Assembly (NCBI GenBank): GCA_963821715.1
Contig: CAWGET010000006.1
Span: 62,001-126,000 of the forward strand
Direction: 5' to 3'
Length of the DNA: 64,000 nt
Source: CAWGET01 sp963821715
GTDB taxonomy: Bacteria > Bacteroidota > Ignavibacteria > Ignavibacteriales > Melioribacteraceae
Under the pieces are notes generated by a model. That model was not told the origin of the DNA and did not search any database. It saw only the letters and a list, made by a program, of their open reading frames with translations. How positions within the stretch are numbered: the first letter of the stretch is position 1; each line of letters opens with the position of its first letter. The position numbers and the translations under genes are program-made. Below are positions 8,390 through 18,430 of the stretch, in pieces.

Positions 8390-9216
8390 CCTTTCACCGC
8401 GCCTTCGGTTAATCCTTGAATTATATATTTTTGAAATATTCCAACTAAAATTAATACAGGAACAATCGCCACAACCGCGCCCGCCATAATTTGTCCCCAC
8501 GGAATCTGCCCGTGAAGCCCTTCAAATAAAGCGATCCCTACCGGAATAGTCCGAGCGTTATAATCGATTGTCAACATTAGAGCAAAAAGAAATTCGTTGA
8601 ACGAATAAATAAAAATGAGCATGAAAGTTGAAAAAATTCCCGGTAAAGCGATGGGGAAAATTATCTTACGAAGTATTTGAAACCTCGTTGCGCCATCAAC
8701 TAAAGCTGCTTTATCGAGCTCGAGTGATAACTGTGAAAAGTAACTGAGCATAATCCAAAGAGCCAGCGGAATTCCAAGCGCAATGTAAGGGAATATCAAA
8801 GCGAAATAAGTATTTATCCATCCAACCCAATTCATTATTTTGAATAAATAACCTACGATAGCGATTTGCGGGAACATCGAAAACGCTAATAAAAACAATG
8901 GAATTATTATACGACCGGGAAATTTCATTCTGGTAATCGCGTAAGCGGAAAGAGACGCGAAGAAAGCCGAGAAAAACGCCCCGGTAAAAGAAATAATTAG
9001 ACTGTTCAAAAGATAATCGAGCAAATGCGTTGAATTAGCGCTTAGAACATCAACATAATTTTGAATCGTGAATTTAAACGGAACCTCGGCTGTCAGGAAA
9101 TCTGGATATTGAGTAAGCGAAATGACTATCATCCAGAAAAACGGGAGGACGCAAAAAAGGAAAAGGGAAAGCGCGCCGAACCAAAGTAAATATTTTTTTA
9201 TGTTTGATTCTCTCAA
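8386..9216 (-). CDS. Carbohydrate ABC transporter permease, MalG-like
   Basis: 276 aa with six hydrophobic segments. The EAA loop that docks to the ATPase is AALVDGATRFQILRKIIFP, followed by LPGIFST, typical of CUT1 inner-membrane subunits of the MalG type. The start appears to be TTG at 9216, overlapping the TGA of the preceding permease gene as TTGA, with GGGAG about nine bases upstream; no closer ATG keeps the N-terminal SNIKKYLLWFGALSL segment. It works as a heterodimer with the next upstream gene product. The partner ATPase gene is broken in this sequence, so activity of the importer depends on whether those shifts are real or on another shared ATPase. Confidence 0.9.
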   Translation of the reverse strand: MRESNIKKYLLWFGALSLFLFCVLPFFWMIVISLTQYPDFLTAEVPFKFTIQNYVDVLSANSTHLLDYLLNSLIISFTGAFFSAFFASLSAYAITRMKFPGRIIIPLFLLAFSMFPQIAIVGYLFKIMNWVGWINTYFALIFPYIALGIPLALWIMLSYFSQLSLELDKAALVDGATRFQILRKIIFPIALPGIFSTFMLIFIYSFNEFLFALMLTIDYNARTIPVGIALFEGLHGQIPWGQIMAGAVVAIVPVLILVGIFQKYIIQGLTEGAVKG

Positions 9217-10100
9217 TTTACCGTCTCCCTGAAACGTCCGAATTTAATATACATAACCGCTAAAAGTCCCGCTGCGAGAAATACCATAACCGAAACCGCC
9301 GAACCGTAGCCGAAATCTCCGTTAACGTAATAATTATAGGCGTAAAGGGATAATGAAGTTGTGCTGCCGCCGGGGCCGCCGCCGGTTAAAACATAAACCA
9401 GATCAAAAATTCTTACGGCGTCAATAGTCCGGAAAAGAAGAGCAACAACTATTACAGGTCGAAGAAGCGGTAAAGTTATTTTGAAGAATCGCTGAAATAA
9501 ATTTGTTCCGTCTATCATCGCCTGTTTGTAAATCGACTCAGAGATTGTGGATAATCCGGCTAACAAAATTATCGTCATAAAAGGAGTGGTCTTCCAAACA
9601 TCGCTTAAAACAACGGCGAAAAAAGCCCCGACGGAAGTACCCAGCCAGCTTATTGGCGAATCGACCAATCCAAGCTGAAGAAAAATGTAATTCAGTAAGC
9701 CGTAATCATAATTATAAATTAACTCCCAAATTCTTCCCGAGATGGCAATCGGTATTGCCCAAGGGATTAAAATTACAACGCGCAGAATTCCGCGTCCGGG
9801 AATCGCTTCATTCAATACAAGCGCAAATATCAGACCTAGTGATAATTCCAATATTACAGAGACTACAACGAACAAAAGCGTGAATAAACCGGACTGCCAG
9901 AAGTGCGCATCCGTAAGCAGTCTGCTGAAATTTTGAACATCGATAAATTTATTTGGAAGGAAAGTAACGTCGCGGAAAAAGCTTAACACTATAGTTCCGA
10001 TAACCGGGAAAGCGATAAAAGCCAATGCAGTGAGTATCAGCGGAAGATTAAATAAATACGCGCTTTTAATTTCCGATTTTTCAGCCGCTTCATTCCGCAT
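9213..10100 (-). CDS. Carbohydrate ABC transporter permease, MalF-like
   Basis: 295 aa, six predicted membrane segments, with the EAA motif AMIDGTNLFQRFFKITLP near residue 200 and the usual LLRPVIVVALLFRTIDAVRIFD continuation shortened here to its key part. The block VYVLTGGGPGGSTTSLSLY near the C-terminus is a strong mark of MalF/UgpA-type sugar permeases. The start ATG lies within the last codons of the binding-protein gene (11-base overlap), so binding protein, two permeases and ATPase form one operon. No sugar specificity can be read from the sequence. Confidence 0.9.
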   Translation of the reverse strand: MRNEAAEKSEIKSAYLFNLPLILTALAFIAFPVIGTIVLSFFRDVTFLPNKFIDVQNFSRLLTDAHFWQSGLFTLLFVVVSVILELSLGLIFALVLNEAIPGRGILRVVILIPWAIPIAISGRIWELIYNYDYGLLNYIFLQLGLVDSPISWLGTSVGAFFAVVLSDVWKTTPFMTIILLAGLSTISESIYKQAMIDGTNLFQRFFKITLPLLRPVIVVALLFRTIDAVRIFDLVYVLTGGGPGGSTTSLSLYAYNYYVNGDFGYGSAVSVMVFLAAGLLAVMYIKFGRFRETVN

Positions 10101-11349
10101 ATATTTCTTCTATTTTATTTATTTCATTTTGCATTTCACTCAGCGCTTCTTTCGCGTCTGCCTTTCCGGCAAGGCATTTATTTGCCCACCGCTGAATCAC
10201 TTCGGAGATTTGCAGATAATAAGGAAGCGTAGGACGAGATACAGAATTGGTAAATATTTCTTCGAGCGTTTTTAGATGCGGATCAGAAGCAAGCAGCGCT
10301 TCGTCGGAATAAATATCTTGTCGGCTCGGGTTCCATCCGATTGTAGTAAACATTTTTTTCTGGATTTCGTATGAAGTTATATATTCAATAAACTTCCAGG
10401 CTTCATCTTTAACATCGGAATATTTTGATATACCGACATGCCAACCGCCCAATGCAGCGGCGCTCTCGCCCCCTTCAAAATGCGGAAGCGGCGAGATATC
10501 AAATTTTCCTTTTACTCTGGAATCTTCCAAGTTGTGAAGGCTTCTCGCGTAAGTCCAGTTCCGCTCAAACATAGCGTTTCCTCTTTGGAATATTCGCCGA
10601 ACTTCTTCTTCTTTCAATTCTGTATAAGTATTTTCAGGCGAGATATTATATTTATGAATTAAATCTTTCATAAAATTTAAAGCTTCTTCATTTTGCGGGA
10701 TGTCAACAAAAATAGAATCTCCTATTTGAAAATATCCGTTATTCGAAGCGGCGAATTCCAAAAATGTGCATACAAGACCTTCATACTGCGAGCCCTGCCA
10801 GACGTATCCGCTGAAAGTTTTGTTTTTATCACTCTCTTCCGACTGAACTTTTTCAGCGATGTTTTTTAATTCCGTCCAGGTTTCCGGCGGCCGGTCAAAA
10901 CTGTATTTTTTTAGCAAATCAGTCCGGTAATAAAGAAGTCCTATATCAAGAAACACCGGCAGCGCATAAAGAGTATCGTTGTAGATATCCACTTGGTTTA
11001 CAATTTTGGTAAAAAAATCGTCAACCGTTATCGGAGATTTCTTTATATATTTATTAAGCGGCTCAACCCATCCGGACTCGGCGAATTGATTTACCCAAAT
11101 TACATCCATCAAAAAAAGATCCGGATTTTTTTGTTCGGCTTCTAAAGAAATTATTAGGCTTTGTCTGCGTTGATCTGAGTAAGTAGGTTGCCGGACTAAA
11201 GTTACTTTAATCTCATGCCGGCTGTTGTATTCGGATATCAATTCTTCCCAAAAATTTACTTCCTGCGGCGCGCCTCCAATCCAGACTGTAAACTCACGCT
11301 TGCTATCGGAACATGAAGTAATGAATATCAACAATAATGATATATACAT
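10090..11349 (-). CDS. Extracellular solute-binding lipoprotein, family 1 (sugar)
   Basis: 419 aa. A hydrophobic leader ends in the lipobox FITSC with the modified cysteine at residue 13. The mature part begins with FTVWIGGAPQEVNFWEELI and has ALPVFLDIGLLYYRTDLL, NAMFERNWTYARSL and AALGGWHVGISKYS, all typical of cluster B sugar-binding proteins. The chosen ATG gives an unusually short leader with no positive charge, and the GGAGG ribosome site lies 19 bases away. An in-frame ATT five codons upstream would add a lysine and fit the spacing better, so the true start is uncertain or a base is missing there. It delivers substrate to the two downstream permeases. Confidence 0.88.
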   Translation of the reverse strand: MYISLLLIFITSCSDSKREFTVWIGGAPQEVNFWEELISEYNSRHEIKVTLVRQPTYSDQRRQSLIISLEAEQKNPDLFLMDVIWVNQFAESGWVEPLNKYIKKSPITVDDFFTKIVNQVDIYNDTLYALPVFLDIGLLYYRTDLLKKYSFDRPPETWTELKNIAEKVQSEESDKNKTFSGYVWQGSQYEGLVCTFLEFAASNNGYFQIGDSIFVDIPQNEEALNFMKDLIHKYNISPENTYTELKEEEVRRIFQRGNAMFERNWTYARSLHNLEDSRVKGKFDISPLPHFEGGESAAALGGWHVGISKYSDVKDEAWKFIEYITSYEIQKKMFTTIGWNPSRQDIYSDEALLASDPHLKTLEEIFTNSVSRPTLPYYLQISEVIQRWANKCLAGKADAKEALSEMQNEINKIEEIYAE

Positions 11350-11532
11350 TATATTTTTTATAATCCATCCTCCAAGTTAAACGATAGAGTTTTCCGGTTT
11401 TAATAATTCATATAAATAAACAGCGTGCTATAAAAATTAATATATTCGGTATGATGAAAAATGTCAAATATCAGCTAAACCCAAACTGAATTTGAGGGAA
11501 CGGCTCCACTGTGAATTGCTGCAAATCCAATA

Positions 11533-12321
11533 CTATTGTTGATGTTCACCGCAAAAATAAGTAGTTCTGCCGCCAACTTTTTTCTTTTTAATTTTTCCTC
11601 CGCATAAACCGCATTCTTCATTTTCCTTTCTGCGCCGGATTAAATAATTTTTCGGAAAATCCTTTGAGCTTGTATTTACTTCAATCCCCTTCTTTAATAT
11701 TTTATTTATGTTAGCCGTTAATTTTTTTCGGTCCGCTTTATCCAATACATCAAAAGATTTTTCGGGATAAATTCCGGAATGATACAAGATCTCATCGGCG
11801 TAAATATTCCCGATACCGGAAATAATTTCCTGGTCCATTAGGAGCGTTTTTATTTTAGATGACCTGCCTGCCGTTATCTCTTCAAATTTTTTGTATGTAA
11901 GATTTGAGTCAACCGGATCGAAACCTAATTTTTTAGATGAAATAAATTCATCATAGTTATCCGTAAAACTTATTGATCCGAATTTACGCTGGCAAGAATA
12001 AGCAAGGAAACGATCTTTTGTGAAATTGCAAATTAAGCGTGTGTGTTTATCGGCTTCATCTTCTCCTTCGCCGTACTGAAGGTAACCGGTCATTCCGAAG
12101 TGCAAAATAAGAAATTGAGTTTTTGTGATTTGCGCGAAAAAATATTTTCCGTGTCTTTTTGATGAGATAAACTTTTTGCCTTCCAATTTATTCCGAAGAT
12201 CCTTCCCGGATATTTCTTCCAACATCTCCGGAGCCATTATCTCAACTTTCTTGATGGTCTTGTTCAATGATGTCCGGTCAAAATATTGCCGGAAACTTTC
12301 AACGTCCGGTAACTCAGGCAT
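11533..12321 (-). CDS. mutM: Formamidopyrimidine-DNA glycosylase (MutM/Fpg)
   Basis: 262 aa. MPELPDVE gives the catalytic proline-2 and E3 after Met removal; RHGKY provides the beta-lysine K59; SGIGNIYADEILY is the helix-two-turn-helix that grips DNA. A C-terminal zinc finger has C237, C240 and C257, but the fourth ligand position is H260 (FCGEHQQ) in place of the usual cysteine, with R252 conserved. It removes oxidised purines such as 8-oxoguanine and cuts the backbone by beta/delta elimination. AAGGGAGG lies just before the ATG. It is not closely linked to its neighbours: 183 bases separate it from the ABC binding protein gene and 227 from the small genes upstream. Confidence 0.92.
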   Translation of the reverse strand: MPELPDVESFRQYFDRTSLNKTIKKVEIMAPEMLEEISGKDLRNKLEGKKFISSKRHGKYFFAQITKTQFLILHFGMTGYLQYGEGEDEADKHTRLICNFTKDRFLAYSCQRKFGSISFTDNYDEFISSKKLGFDPVDSNLTYKKFEEITAGRSSKIKTLLMDQEIISGIGNIYADEILYHSGIYPEKSFDVLDKADRKKLTANINKILKKGIEVNTSSKDFPKNYLIRRRKENEECGLCGGKIKKKKVGGRTTYFCGEHQQ

Positions 12322-12467
12322 CTTACCTCCCTTTATTAATTGATAAGCAAAGGGCTAAGGCGTAGACATAAGCTTGCACAAAGCCGGCAGAGATTTCAAC
12401 TATCTTTTGTTTTTGAAAGCGGAGCCAGGCAGAGGGAAAAAATTAATTTTTAACGGAAAAAAATAGA

Positions 12468-12498
12468 ATCCCTTCAACTAAAATTTAGAAGAAGGGAT
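12468..12498 (-). terminator. Rho-independent terminator after the small-gene pair
   Basis: Inverted repeat ATCCCTTC / GAAGGGAT (eight perfect pairs, 15-base loop). Read on the minus strand it is followed within four bases by a run of T residues, about 50 bases beyond the stop at 12549. Confidence 0.6.
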
Positions 12499-12548
12499 AA
12501 TCAAAAAGTATTTTCCGAGAATTTGTTTCCTTGTTTTATCTTTGAATT

Positions 12549-12773
12549 TTAACTATAAGAATATGTTTTTTGGAAGTTTAAATCTCTTCTCCACTTATCA
12601 TATTCATCTTTTCTTACTAATCTTTTATCGATGATTTTGAAGTCGTGGATGTTGAAGAATTTTTTCATTTCACCTGATAGCTTACTAACATCTTTTATTT
12701 CGATATAACCATCAATAAGTTCAGCTGTGTCGCGATGTTTAAACTGATAACGCAGGTAGATGCTTTCTTTCAT
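12549..12773 (-). CDS. 74-aa hypothetical protein
   Basis: Starts MKESIYLRYQFKHRD with AGGAG about nine bases upstream of the ATG. It is soluble, charged and rich in Lys/Asp, with no cysteines and no membrane segment. The middle reads ELIDGYIEIKDVSKL and the end NFQKTYSYS. I do not recognise the family. It follows another small soluble gene by 49 bases and precedes a terminator, so the two probably share a transcript running on from the sensor-kinase gene. Confidence 0.65.
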   Translation of the reverse strand: MKESIYLRYQFKHRDTAELIDGYIEIKDVSKLSGEMKKFFNIHDFKIIDKRLVRKDEYDKWRRDLNFQKTYSYS

Positions 12774-12822
12774 TATGGTCTCCTAACAATTAGTAAAACA
12801 ATACAATAAAATTTGTTAACTA

Positions 12823-13086
12823 TTATGAATACGAACTGCCAATGCCTTTCTGCTTTTTTTCTTTTCTATATTTTTCCGCTTCCTCTTTGGTGCCGAAGAG
12901 TTTATTTGTTTTAACTGTATGCAGACTAAATTTATTACTTCCGCACAAGTAATGCATTCCGTCAAAATCGAATGCGATCGAAATCAGATAATATTCTTTT
13001 ATTTCATCATCTTCTTCATCTAGAACAAAAAATTTGTTGCCAAGATAATGAAGCTTTAGATATGAGTTAAGTATATTTAAGTCCAT
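12823..13086 (-). CDS. 87-aa hypothetical protein
   Basis: The start MDLNILNSYLKLHYLG is chosen because AGAGGGG lies five bases before it; a longer open frame continues upstream but overlaps the kinase gene. The sequence is soluble with an acidic patch (DEEDDEIKEYY) and a lysine-rich C-terminus (EKYRKEKKQKGIG). A central piece, YLCGSNKFSLHTVKTNKLF, looks like a small beta-structure. It begins 65 bases after the stop of the hybrid kinase gene. No family recognised; a regulatory partner of that kinase is possible but not supported by motif. Confidence 0.65.
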   Translation of the reverse strand: MDLNILNSYLKLHYLGNKFFVLDEEDDEIKEYYLISIAFDFDGMHYLCGSNKFSLHTVKTNKLFGTKEEAEKYRKEKKQKGIGSSYS

Positions 13087-13150
13087 ACAACCCCTCTTCA
13101 CATAATAATTGTGCCGACCCGTTGCCCTCGAACCGGGCCGGCAGATAATT

Positions 13151-15486
13151 TTAAGGAACAGGCAGAGTAAAACTGAAATCGCTTCCGTCACCGAATTTAC
13201 TTTCGACCTTAAGCTGACCCTGGTTAAGGATAATAAATTCACGCGCGAGAGCTAAGCCCAAACCCGTTCCTTTTTCGTGAGACGTTCCTTCTTTAAGAAC
13301 CTTTCCGACTGAGAAAATATGCTGTAAATCTTCCTCCCTAATCCCAATACCTCCATCGCTTATCGTCACTCTTACAAAAGCGCCCTCTTCCTCTGCAGAG
13401 ATGGTTACGATTCCCTCGGGATTGGAAAATTTTACAGCATTGGAAATTAAATTTCTTAAAACTGTGTTGATCATATTCGCGTCGGCAAATACATCAAAAT
13501 CTTTTGAAAAATTTTTGCGCAACGTAATATCTTTCTGTTTAGCCTTTAGTCTATGAAGCTCTATATTTTCTTCAACTAAGCGCGTAATGTTAAATTCTTC
13601 TTTAACAGGTTCAATTCTTTTGCTGGAAACTGCTGTCCATTGGAGTAAATTTTCCACCAGTTCGTAAAGTTTTTTAACCGAATTATTTATTCTTGAAGAA
13701 TATTCTTTAACCTCATCAACACTCAATTCTTCTGCACTATCGTTCAGAAGAGTGGACATCCCAAGCAGCGGCTCGAAAGGACTTCTTAAATCATGAGAAA
13801 TTATTGAAAAAAGTTTATCCTTTGTAGCATTCGATTCTGCCAGCGATTTATTCAGCGCATCAAGATTGTGCGCATTATTTTCCAATTCTTCTGCGTATTG
13901 TTTTATCTGATCAGATGCCTGTTTCCGTTCGGTTATATCGTCAATTACTGTAAGCACATGGGATTTCCCGTTCAGGTTTAATGTAATCGCGGATAATAAG
14001 CCGGTAACATTTTTACCCGATTTGGTTTTTAACAATACTTCCTGATTTTTTACCGTGTTTCTTTCAATTAACTGTTCAATAATTTTCTCTTTTGCTTCCG
14101 GATTTACAAATAAATCAAGATCGCCTGCAGTTTTTCCGAGACTTTCTTCCAATGAATATTCAAATATTTCGGAAAAACCTCGGTTAACTTTCGTATATGT
14201 TCTGTCTTCCATTTTACTTATGGCAATGGATGATGGTATTTCATTAAACACAAGATTTAAATTCTTTTCCGATTCTTTAAGCGCTTCTTCAATTTCTCTT
14301 TTCTTTGTTATATCCTCAACCACATAAATAATATATTCAGGATTTCCGTTCTCTGACTTTAAACAAGAAGAAGTAATATTAACCCAATTCTGGCTGCCAT
14401 TTTCTATTTTTAATCTTTTTTCAATAGAATAAGTATCCATCTCTCCGGAAAGTAGGTTTTGCCGGTCTTCGGCGTCAATATTAGCTATAATCCGGATGAA
14501 TAAAATCATTAAAAGATATTGCTTCCCTTTCAAAATCTTTACAGTTTGAAAATATTCAGTAATCGTTTATTTGCTTTTACAATTTTACCGTTTAATGAAA
14601 CATGGGCCATACCCACAGCGGCTTGTTCAAAAATACTGCGGAATTGTTTTTCTCTTTCCCAAAGAGCCTGTTCAATTTTCTTACGCATAGTAATATTTTC
14701 TATCACTACGAAGAAATATCTGGGATTGTTTAGTTCATCTCTAATAGTTGAAGAAGTTACATTTACCCAAACAGGTAAATTATCACGTCCTAATAATCTG
14801 ATTTCAAAAACATATTTTTCTAATTTATTTTCCAGAAGCTGGGTCTGAATATTAGAAAGTTCGTTCTTGTCATCCTGATAAATTAAATCTTCTAACTTTA
14901 TATTTAAAAGCAAATCCTTGTTATAATTAAGGATGTTGCACAAACCCTGATTAACAAGTATCCAGTTTCCGTCAAAATCTATTTGTCCCATCCCGATCGG
15001 CGATTGTTCAAATGTGGCACGGAACATTTTTTCTTTACTTGTAACTAAATCCTGAAGCCTCTTCCTTTCAATAGCATAGTTGATAGACCTTGTTAGATCG
15101 TGATTCTTAATTTTTCCCTTAACCAAAAAATCGTGAGCTCCGGTCTGAAGTGCGTCCATTCCGGAAACCTCATTGTCGTCCATAGTTAAAGCTATAACAG
15201 GATTTTGAAAATCCGAATTGAGCAGGGTTTTTATTGTTTCTATTCCATCGCTATCCGGTAAATTTAGATCGGATAATATCAAATCAAAATGTGTATGTTT
15301 TATTTGTTCCAATGCTCCGCTCAAATCCATACAATGTACAATGGAATATTCAGTTTCCGATTGATCCTTGAGCATTTCAGTGAAAAGCCGCATATCCCCC
15401 GGATTATCTTCAATATAAAGAATCTTGATATGTTTTTTTATTTTCACATCTTCCCGAATATGTGGTTTGTATAAGCCGGCTATCAA
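13151..15486 (-). pseudogene. Hybrid receiver-PAS-PAS-PAS histidine kinase, two frameshifts
   Basis: Two long frames join into one soluble kinase of about 775 residues. First part: receiver domain (ILYIEDNPGDMRL, phospho-acceptor in LILSDLNLPDSDG), then a PAS domain and the start of a second that stops at KRLLNIFKL. One base away the frame continues CKDFEREAISFNDFIHPDYS. A second shift near 14490 leads into ANIDAEDRQNLLSGEMD, a further PAS domain, a HisKA helix (FSIISHDLRSPFEPLLG) and a HATPase with FSNPEGIVTISAEE and GTGLGLALARE. The shifts are near 14530 and 14490. The probable start is TTG at 15486, overlapping the upstream stop as TTGA with GAGGAAAAGG before it; a GTG fifteen codons later is an alternative. 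No membrane segments, so an intracellular sensor. Confidence 0.82.
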
Positions 15487-15752
15487 CCCTTTTCCTCTTT
15501 TTTGGTTTCCATAATTTTCACCAAAAATAAAAGCAAAAATCCCGCTATGGACGAGATTACTTCTCTAATACCGATATCAAAACTGTTTGATATCCCGGTT
15601 ATATAAGCCAGTGTAGTTACAACAAGAAATGTTAAGAAAAAAGTTATAAAACCTTTCGCGCCAAATTTAAGAGCATTAAAAAGCGGATGCTCAAGAATTT
15701 CATTGCTCTTTGTATGAACATTTATAGCTGTTGATTTTGAAAAAATTTCCAT
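15483..15752 (-). CDS. 89-aa small membrane protein, two segments
   Basis: The ATG at 15752 opens a protein with a 30-residue polar N-terminus (MEIFSKSTAINVHTKSNEI), two hydrophobic segments (about 34-52 and 64-80), and a charged tail ending KIMETKKEEKG. Both termini should face the cytoplasm. Its stop overlaps the TTG start of the hybrid kinase gene, which indicates coupled translation. It may anchor or signal to the soluble kinase, but this is inference from position. Family not recognised. Confidence 0.65.
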   Translation of the reverse strand: MEIFSKSTAINVHTKSNEILEHPLFNALKFGAKGFITFFLTFLVVTTLAYITGISNSFDIGIREVISSIAGFLLLFLVKIMETKKEEKG

Positions 15753-16212
15753 ACTACTAATCCTCCACCATAATATTTTTCAAAAACTTGTACATAAAAT
15801 CTCTTTATTAACTGTTATAAATGTATGGTATTGGGAGTCTAAAAAAAATCGGAGAAAGTCTGATATTGATGTAGGAAATAGCGTGATGCCTTGTAGTAAT
15901 TTGTGCTACAGAAGATTTTATATCTGATTTTTATTTGTCAGATTAATAAATTTTACTAATCAATGCGCCGGAAATGGGGTATTCCATTTTTTAATTCTAA
16001 GTGATTATATTCAACTCCACTCGCATAAACCAGCGGTTGACTGGGCTTTAAGTATCTGCGGTCTTTATCAGCGTTAATTTGCGCAATCCGCCAGAAAAGA
16101 AAATCAATTCCACCGCGGCGACAGAAATCAGAAAAAAAATCATCAAATCAGAACTTAGATTCAAGTTAAATTTTTCGTATGATTTTATTTGCGATTTGCG
16201 GCAAAACATTTT
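15753..16212 (-). other. 460-base gap with no recognised gene
   Basis: It lies between the NarL-type regulator (ending at 16213) and the small membrane gene, both on the minus strand. Frames on both strands are short. I found no convincing hairpin with a T-run and no repeated element. The part next to 15752 should hold the promoter for the downstream kinase transcript, but no clear -35/-10 pair stands out. Confidence 0.4.
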
Positions 16213-16848
16213 TTATTCTATTAAGAGTTTATTATCCAAAACATAACGTGTTAGTTCGATATTCGATTTCATTTTCATTTTTTCCATAATCCTGAACCGG
16301 TACGTATTTACGGTACTTACACTCAAGGAAAGTTCTTCCGCGATATCCCGTGTTTTTTTTGCCGAAGCAATAAGGCAAAGTATTTGAAATTCTCTGTTCG
16401 ATAAAGAAATGTGAGGTTTTTCCTGAATTTCGGAATCGAGCTCATCAGCTAAAATAATAGCGAGAGAAGGACTGATATATTTCCCTTTGGAAATGATAGA
16501 ACGGATTGCATTAACCAGTTCATCCAGCGCTGAATCTTTTGTTACATAGCCAGACGCTCCGGCTTTAAGAGCTCGCCGCGCAAAATTTTCTTCCGGGTAC
16601 ATACTTACTACAAGTATTTTTATGTCTGCATCAACGGCCTTTATATCTTCAATAAGTTCCAAACCGGGTTTACCCGGCATGTTCAGATCGAGAAGGAGAA
16701 TATCGCAATCATTTTTATTGATCATGTCAATAACTTCGTAAGAATTTTTAGCTTCAGCCTTTATGTTGATATCTTTCTCGTCGCGTAAAATTTTTTTAAA
16801 TCCTTCGCGTACAATTCCATGATCATCAGCCATGCAAATGTTAATCAT
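16213..16848 (-). CDS. NarL/LuxR-family response regulator
   Basis: 211 aa from the ATG at 16848 (AGAGG nine bases upstream; a TTG further up would add five residues). The receiver has D8/D9, phospho-acceptor D54 in LLLDLNMPG and K104 in GYVTKDSA. A LuxR-type helix-turn-helix follows (LSNREFQILCLIASAKKTRD ... SVSTVNTYRFRI). The start overlaps the stop of the REC-PAS-HisKA_3 kinase gene as ATGATTAA, the normal arrangement of a cognate kinase-regulator pair. It should bind DNA as a dimer when phosphorylated by that kinase. Target genes are not visible. Confidence 0.92.
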   Translation of the reverse strand: MINICMADDHGIVREGFKKILRDEKDINIKAEAKNSYEVIDMINKNDCDILLLDLNMPGKPGLELIEDIKAVDADIKILVVSMYPEENFARRALKAGASGYVTKDSALDELVNAIRSIISKGKYISPSLAIILADELDSEIQEKPHISLSNREFQILCLIASAKKTRDIAEELSLSVSTVNTYRFRIMEKMKMKSNIELTRYVLDNKLLIE

Positions 16849-18430
16849 TTTTTGCCTCTTCAATTATAAAAGGGAAAGCCGCCTTTACCAAAGTTCCTCC
16901 ATTCGGACTGCTAAACACATCAAGATTGCCGCCAACCGATACAGCTCTTTCTTTCATACCCAGAATACCAAAGCCTCTTTCGGCTTCATCGGATTCAAAT
17001 CCCATTCCGTTATCATGCAGATTTAATTCAATATGGTTATTTAATTGAGAAATATTTATATCCACTGCATCCGCACCCGCATGCCTTAAGACATTTGTTA
17101 AAGATTCCTGAATGATTCTGTAAATTTGTATTGATAGATTTAGATCTTTCGGATCGCTCTCCAGAGAATAGATCAAATTGCATTTTATTCCGCTTCGTTC
17201 TTCATATTCACGTATAAAAAAGGATAGAGCTTCCAAAAGGCCCAATTCTTCCAGCAACTCCGGTCTTATTTTTTTCAGCAGATGACGGACCGAAGAAAAT
17301 ATTTGTTCAATTGTTGAATAAATACTCTTCAGTTCTTTTTTCATTTGGGAAATATTCAATTCCGCGTTTTTATTCGTTAACTGTTTATAAATAAGTCCAA
17401 CGTCAATCTTAACAGCGGAAAGTTTCTGGCTGAATTCATCATGAATTTCACGCGCGATATGCAGCCTTTCCTCTTCCCTTACCGATTCCAAGTGAATAGA
17501 CAGCGCACGGAGCTGTTCTTTGAATAAATCCAATTCGAACTCGGCTTTTCTTCTTTCCTCAACTTCCTCAATCAATCTTTGATTGGAAACCGAAAGTTCT
17601 TTTGTACGCTCATTTACCTTTTCTTCAAGTTCGGTGTGCGCCCGCATTAAAGCTAACTCGGTATTTTTTCTCTTTTCGATGTTTTCTATAACAGCAATAA
17701 AATATTTAGGATTTCCATCTTCATTTCTTACCATAGAACCGGTTAGAAGCACCCAAACAAAACTTCCGTCTTTTCTTATATATCTTTTTTCCATAGAATA
17801 GGTTTCGATATCGCCTGAAATAAGTTTTTCCATCTGTTCAACATCTTTATGCAGATCTTCGGGATGTGTGATTTCCTGAAAATTTTTCTCCGATAATTCC
17901 TTTTCGGAATATCCGGTGATTTCCAGAAGTTTATTATTGAACCGTAGAAATCTTCCTTCGAGGGAGACATGAGCTAAGCCTACGGCAGCTTGTTCAAAAG
18001 CTCCGCGGAAAAGCTCTTCATTTTCCCGCAGCATTTCATCGCTCATCTTCCTTTCGATAGCGTAGGTTATCGCTCTGATAAGTGAAAACTTATTCAATTG
18101 GTTTTTGATCAGGTAATCCTGAGCGCCAAGTTTTACGGCATTAATTCCCATTTCTTCATCCGTAATTCCGGTTAAAACAATGATCGGAACTTTATGTACA
18201 GCTTTTTGAATTTCTTTTAGAGTATCAATACCTTGACTATCCGGCAAACCTAGATCCGAAATTACGATATCGTATCGGTTCTCATTAAGTTTTTGAATAG
18301 AACTTTCCAAAGTTGATGCTACATCAACATCAAATTTTGTTGTCCGCGAATCCGCGATCATCTCGCGGATTAAACGCGAATCTCCTTTGTTGTCTTCAAT
18401 TAATAAAATTATATTCTTCTGTTCTTCCAT
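16841..18430 (-). CDS. Receiver-PAS-HisKA_3 histidine kinase (NarX-type transmitter)
   Basis: 529 aa. Order: receiver (about 6-125, phospho-acceptor D59 in VISDLGLPDSQG), PAS (about 140-255), coiled coil (about 262-315), HisKA_3 dimerisation helix with the phospho-histidine H330 in REIHDEFSQKLSAV, and HATPase with N446 and the DNGMGF and GFGILGMKER boxes. No membrane segment, so it senses an internal signal or is driven through its N-terminal receiver by another kinase. The HisKA_3 class pairs with LuxR-type regulators, and such a regulator follows with an eight-base overlap. It shares 35 bases with the end of the upstream kinase gene, so phosphorelay between the two is plausible. Confidence 0.9.
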   Translation of the reverse strand: MEEQKNIILLIEDNKGDSRLIREMIADSRTTKFDVDVASTLESSIQKLNENRYDIVISDLGLPDSQGIDTLKEIQKAVHKVPIIVLTGITDEEMGINAVKLGAQDYLIKNQLNKFSLIRAITYAIERKMSDEMLRENEELFRGAFEQAAVGLAHVSLEGRFLRFNNKLLEITGYSEKELSEKNFQEITHPEDLHKDVEQMEKLISGDIETYSMEKRYIRKDGSFVWVLLTGSMVRNEDGNPKYFIAVIENIEKRKNTELALMRAHTELEEKVNERTKELSVSNQRLIEEVEERRKAEFELDLFKEQLRALSIHLESVREEERLHIAREIHDEFSQKLSAVKIDVGLIYKQLTNKNAELNISQMKKELKSIYSTIEQIFSSVRHLLKKIRPELLEELGLLEALSFFIREYEERSGIKCNLIYSLESDPKDLNLSIQIYRIIQESLTNVLRHAGADAVDINISQLNNHIELNLHDNGMGFESDEAERGFGILGMKERAVSVGGNLDVFSSPNGGTLVKAAFPFIIEEAKND

